64,000 nt of DNA from the NCBI RefSeq assembly GCF_900108315.1, contig NZ_FNVB01000005.1, positions 620,001 to 684,000 on the forward strand, in the 5' to 3' direction. A program made the position numbers and the translations under genes. The first letter of the stretch is position 1. The number at the start of each line of letters is the position of its first letter. A model generated the notes under the pieces. It was given only the letters and a program-made list of their open reading frames with translations. It was not told the origin of the DNA and ran no database searches. Positions 61,161 to 64,000 of the stretch are shown piece after piece. The stretch is from Saccharopolyspora kobensis. Lineage in GTDB: Bacteria; Actinomycetota; Actinomycetes; Mycobacteriales; Pseudonocardiaceae.

Positions 61161-61835
61161 GTGACCGCGCATCGACTGCGGACCATCGGAGTACGGACGC
61201 TCCAGGCGTCCGGGGCGTTGCTGGTCGCCGGGCTGATGGCCGGCTGCGGCCAAGCGGCCCCGGCCGGCCAGGCGATATCGGCGCCGTTACCGCAGAGCCA
61301 GCCCGAGCCGCCGTCGGCGGTCGTGGACCAGAACCTGCCCGCCGAGCAGCCCGGGACGCCCACCACCGAGAACTCCGCGGCCCCGCCGCCGGAGGCGCCG
61401 AAGCCGAAGACCGACGAGGTGACCCGCTGCCACACCTCGATGCTCACCGGCTCGCTGCAGAACCCGGACGCCGGGGCCGGGCAGCGCTACGCCGAGCTGA
61501 CGCTGACCAACAGCAGCGGCGAGACGTGCACCCTGTACGGCTACGGCGGGATGCAGCTGGTCGACGCGTCCGGCCGGCCGCTGCCGACCGACGCGAAGCG
61601 CACCCCGAACCCCGGCCCGTCGATGATCACGCTGAGCCCGGGCGAGTCGGCCAGCGCCACGCTGCACTGGACGGCCGTCCCGCACGAGGGCGAGCCGACC
61701 GACGGCCCGTGCGCGCCCACCGCGGCCAGCCTGCAGGTCATCCCGCCCGACGAGACCGACCCGCTCCCGGTCACCTGGAACGGCGGCCCGGTCTGCGGCT
61801 TCGGCAAGATCGACGGCACCGCTTACCACCAGTGA
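61161..61835 (+). CDS. DUF4232-domain lipoprotein
   Basis: 224 residues. The lipobox LMAGC follows a hydrophobic N-terminus (RTLQASGALLVAGLMAGC), then a Pro/Glu-rich linker (about 30-75) and a DUF4232 beta-sandwich (TRCHTSMLTGSLQNPDAGAG; LTLTNSSGETCTLYGYGGMQ). Two or more cysteines in the domain may form disulfides. Such proteins are surface-exposed; function is unknown. GTG at 61161 with GGGAGGTGG upstream is chosen over GTG at 61152. Confidence 0.85.
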   Translation: MTAHRLRTIGVRTLQASGALLVAGLMAGCGQAAPAGQAISAPLPQSQPEPPSAVVDQNLPAEQPGTPTTENSAAPPPEAPKPKTDEVTRCHTSMLTGSLQNPDAGAGQRYAELTLTNSSGETCTLYGYGGMQLVDASGRPLPTDAKRTPNPGPSMITLSPGESASATLHWTAVPHEGEPTDGPCAPTAASLQVIPPDETDPLPVTWNGGPVCGFGKIDGTAYHQ

Positions 61836-61973
61836 TCCCGGCGGCTGGGCGTGCGGCAGCGCGCGCCCAGCACAGCGCGGCTGACGACCCTGACCTGGTG
61901 TTGTGATCCGGAGGCGCGCTGGAACCCGGCGCGGCGCTTGGCTCGATCGGATGAGTTGTGCTGTGGTGGCACC

Positions 61974-62777
61974 ATGATCGAGCCAACGGATCGAGAGATC
62001 ACCGGACGTCACGGCAACCTGGTGGTGCGCGAGTGGGCCGCGACCAACCCGGGCTGGATCGCGCTGATCGCGCACGGCTACGGCGAGCACTCCGGCCGCT
62101 ACCAGTGGGTCGCCGAGCAGCTGGTGTCCGCGCGAGCGCAGGTCTACGCGCCCGACCACCTCGGGCACGGGCGTTCGGAGGGCGAGCGGGTCCGCTTCAC
62201 CGACGCCGAGACGATCGTGGCCGATCTCGAGACGCTGCGGCAGCAGATCGCCGCCGAGCACCCCGGCCTCCCGATCGTCCTCATCGGACACTCGATGGGC
62301 GGCATGCTCGCCGCCCGCTACGCCCAGGAGCACCAGGAGCACCTGGCCGCGGTGGTGCTCTCCGCACCGGTGCTCGGCACCTGGCACGTGCTGGACCTGC
62401 TGGAGCACGACGAGATCCCGGACACCCCGATCGACCCCGAGACGCTGTCCCGCGACCCGGAGGTCGGCGCGGCCTACCTGGCGGACCCGCTGGTCTGGCA
62501 CGGTCCGTTCAAGCGCCCGACGCTGCGCGCGATCGACAACTGCCTGCTGGCGATCAACGACGGGCCCGCGCTGGAGAAGCCGACGCTGTGGGTGCACGGC
62601 GAGGACGACGAGCTGGTGCCGGAGGCCGACACCAGGACCGGCATCGACCGCATCCGCGGCGACGAGTTCCACGAGCACATCTACCCCGGCGGCCGCCACG
62701 AGCTGTTCAACGAGACGAACAAGGAGGAGGTCATGAGCGACGTCCTGACCTTCATCGGCCGCGAGCTCAACTCCTAG
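61974..62777 (+). CDS. Monoacylglycerol-lipase-type alpha/beta hydrolase
   Basis: 267 residues. IALIAHGYGEHSGRYQWVAE (HGxxEH motif of the S33/MAG-lipase group), YAPDHLGHGRSEGERVRFTD, the elbow IGHSMGGMLAARYA with the nucleophile, and late LWVHGEDDELVPEA and YPGGRHELFNE supply the triad. It probably hydrolyses monoacylglycerol or similar esters inside the cell. ATG start. A hairpin with a T-run follows. Confidence 0.88.
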   Translation: MIEPTDREITGRHGNLVVREWAATNPGWIALIAHGYGEHSGRYQWVAEQLVSARAQVYAPDHLGHGRSEGERVRFTDAETIVADLETLRQQIAAEHPGLPIVLIGHSMGGMLAARYAQEHQEHLAAVVLSAPVLGTWHVLDLLEHDEIPDTPIDPETLSRDPEVGAAYLADPLVWHGPFKRPTLRAIDNCLLAINDGPALEKPTLWVHGEDDELVPEADTRTGIDRIRGDEFHEHIYPGGRHELFNETNKEEVMSDVLTFIGRELNS

Positions 62778-62808
62778 GAGACCGATTCGTCCTGCGTGCC
62801 GGAACCTC

Positions 62809-62836
62809 AGCGCCCGCCTCAACCGCGGGCGCTTTT
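62809..62836 (+). terminator. Intrinsic terminator after the lipase gene
   Basis: AGCGCCCGC (62809-62817) pairs with GCGGGCGCT (62825-62833) and is followed by TTT (four T from 62833). Confidence 0.85.
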
Positions 62837-62875
62837 CACTATTAACACTCAGGAGTCACATTCTCGATCATTACC

Positions 62876-63000
62876 GGATCGAGTGAGGCGTGTCGCTTGC
62901 GCAGTTGCAGGTCGACCGTGCTGCGGGCAGCGTGATGGGTGCTGACTGGCGTCGGCAAGCGGGCGGACCTCCCGCCCGGTCGGGGTGGATCGAGTGAGGC
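62876..63000. repeat. 14-bp direct repeat in the promoter region of the PRC-barrel gene
   Basis: GGATCGAGTGAGGC occurs exactly at 62876-62889 and 62987-63000, the second just before the start codon region of the PRC-barrel gene. It could reflect duplication of a leader or binding sites. Confidence 0.6.
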
Positions 63001-63004
63001 AGCC

Positions 63005-63346
63005 ATGAACGTCGAGCGCGCTCAGGACCTGATCGGCACACCGGTGTTCGACCGCAACGGCACGCGCGTCGGCCGGGTCGGCAACGTCTACGTGGACGAC
63101 GCGACGCAGCAACCGGAGTGGGTCACCGTCCGGATCGGGCTGCTCGGGGTCAGGGAGACCTTCGTCCCGCTCACCGGCGCGAGGACCGAGGAGAACCGGC
63201 TCGACCTCGACGTGGACAAGGAGCGGGTGAAGAACGCGCCGCGCGTCGAAGCCGAGCACGGCCACCTCTCCCCCGAGGAGGGGCGCGACCTCTACCACTA
63301 CTACGGCGTGGACCAGGGCAGCATCGGCGAACCGCTGGCGGAGTAG
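63005..63346 (+). CDS. PRC-barrel domain protein
   Basis: 113 residues. A single PRC barrel: VFDRNGTRVGRVGNVYVDDA, QPEWVTVRIGLLGVRETFVP, then a short helix EGRDLYHYYG. PRC-barrel proteins bind other proteins or RNA in ribosome maturation and stress response. The ATG at 63005 follows the second copy of the 14-bp direct repeat. Confidence 0.85.
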   Translation: MNVERAQDLIGTPVFDRNGTRVGRVGNVYVDDATQQPEWVTVRIGLLGVRETFVPLTGARTEENRLDLDVDKERVKNAPRVEAEHGHLSPEEGRDLYHYYGVDQGSIGEPLAE

Positions 63347-63493
63347 CCGCCCACCGGAATCCCGTTGACCCGCAGCACGTTTCGCCGGGCCGACCGGATG
63401 GCGCCCCGTGCGCCGGTATGACGCCGGACACAGGAGCTCCGGACCGATCTGCGCTCGCCCTACCGATCACCTGTGCGGGATGATTCCCCCGCG

Positions 63494-64000
63494 ATGAAGA
63501 ACAACAACGAGCTCGAGCTGCTGATCACCGTGGTCGTCGGGGCCGACGACGAGCGTTCCGCGCGCGCCGCCTGCCGCGACCTGGTGCAGACGGTCGGCGG
63601 CCGGGTCGTGGCCTCCGGCGACTGCTCCGACGAGGAGCCGGGTTGCTGGTCGGTCACCATCAGCAGGGACAGCGCGGAGACCGGGCAGCACGTGGCCGGG
63701 CTCTCCCGCGCGGTGCGCAACTTCCTGCGCGAGCTGGGCCCCGACTACGCGCGCCACCGGGTGGCCTGCGAGCCGCCGACGGCCTGGACCGTGGTCGACC
63801 ACCCCGAACTGGTCGACGCGCTCGTCCGCGGCGGGGAGCGGCTGCTGGTCGAGGCCTGGGCGGGCGGTTCGCTGCTGTTCGGGCGCACCGAGACCGTCGA
63901 TCCCGACGAGCCGCCCGCGCCGACTCCGCCCGTGGTGACCGAGTTCGACGAGCAAGGCCGGGCCCGCCCCCGGCTGGCGCTGGTGGTCGACGTCGTCACC
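63494..64000 (+). CDS. Hypothetical actinomycete protein, C-terminus beyond the window
   Basis: 169 codons visible; the frame is open at the right edge. The N-terminus KNNNELELLITVVVGADDER leads into an alpha/beta-looking domain (TVGGRVVASGDCSDEEPGCW; ISRDSAETGQHVAGLSRAVR), with a Pro-rich tail (PPAPTPPVVTEFD). No family was recognised. Start at ATG 63494; no clear RBS. Confidence 0.55.
   Translation, partial: MKNNNELELLITVVVGADDERSARAACRDLVQTVGGRVVASGDCSDEEPGCWSVTISRDSAETGQHVAGLSRAVRNFLRELGPDYARHRVACEPPTAWTVVDHPELVDALVRGGERLLVEAWAGGSLLFGRTETVDPDEPPAPTPPVVTEFDEQGRARPRLALVVDVVT

Noticed and set aside
1-64000. tRNA, rRNA or tmRNA genes
   Set aside because: No cloverleaf-like arrangement or rRNA stretch was recognised by eye on either strand; a dedicated tRNA scan would be decisive.

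Overview
The window is high-GC actinomycete chromosome. Many genes start with GTG or TTG, genes are often joined by ATGA or GTGA overlaps, and there is a complete conservon (cvnA-D), mycothiol-era enzyme families and PucR, UTRA-GntR and XRE-cupin regulators. The gene content fits the order Pseudonocardiales, for example a Saccharopolyspora-like organism. That placement is inferred from gene content, not from a marker gene. No rRNA, tRNA, CRISPR array, transposase or integrase was recognised.

Layout. 1-9.3 kb: the start of a secreted esterase, an XRE-NACHT membrane ATPase, an AraC regulator with a DinB-like neighbour, a decayed carboxylesterase, a thioredoxin-reductase-like/MFS operon facing an XRE-cupin regulator, and ogt. 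9.4-12.4 kb: a secreted lipase-like lipoprotein and a NarL-type two-component pair. 12.5-15.4 kb: a small accessory island with a GntR regulator, a tiny zinc-finger protein, a small membrane protein and an SRA-HNH (ScoMcrA-like) modification-dependent nuclease. 15.5-20.4 kb: a nucleoside salvage unit (MFS, nucleoside hydrolase, ribokinase, deoC, GntR) with a perfect operator in the divergent promoter. 20.4-26 kb: CMD/MarR pair, two tandem near-identical hydrolases, and a TetR-controlled FMN reductase plus drug exporter.

26.1-36.7 kb is the most distinctive part: an NCS1 base/hydantoin permease, a HyuA-type hydantoinase/oxoprolinase, three DUF917 (thiohydantoin-desulfurase family) paralogues, a GH1 beta-glucosidase with a GPH sugar transporter, and a PucR regulator. 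Genes are tightly coupled, and together they suggest uptake, deglycosylation and ring opening of a glycosylated hydantoin- or thiohydantoin-like compound. The substrate is a hypothesis. A CMD-family protein follows.

38-43.4 kb: hydrolase, PEP-mutase-like protein, an ArsR-type regulator, an orphan DprE2-like reductase, an AlkZ/AlkX-type DNA glycosylase and a DUF574-type methyltransferase. 43.6-48 kb: conservon cvnABCD. 48.7-50.7 kb: DUF485 protein plus acetate-type sodium symporter. 51-52 kb: two small secreted proteins. 52.2-56.5 kb: a four-gene glycosyltransferase operon. 57.4-64 kb: CopD-like and other membrane proteins, a GH25-LysM lysozyme, a DUF4232 lipoprotein, a monoacylglycerol-lipase-like hydrolase, a PRC-barrel protein and a truncated hypothetical protein.

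Non-coding DNA is unusually rich in repeats: a 44-bp palindrome (2 copies), a roughly 100-140-bp structured element whose stem covaries between 3 copies, a roughly 100-bp leader shared by two HTH-type genes, and a four-site AT-rich array. Several regulators also have clear palindromic operators in their divergent promoters.
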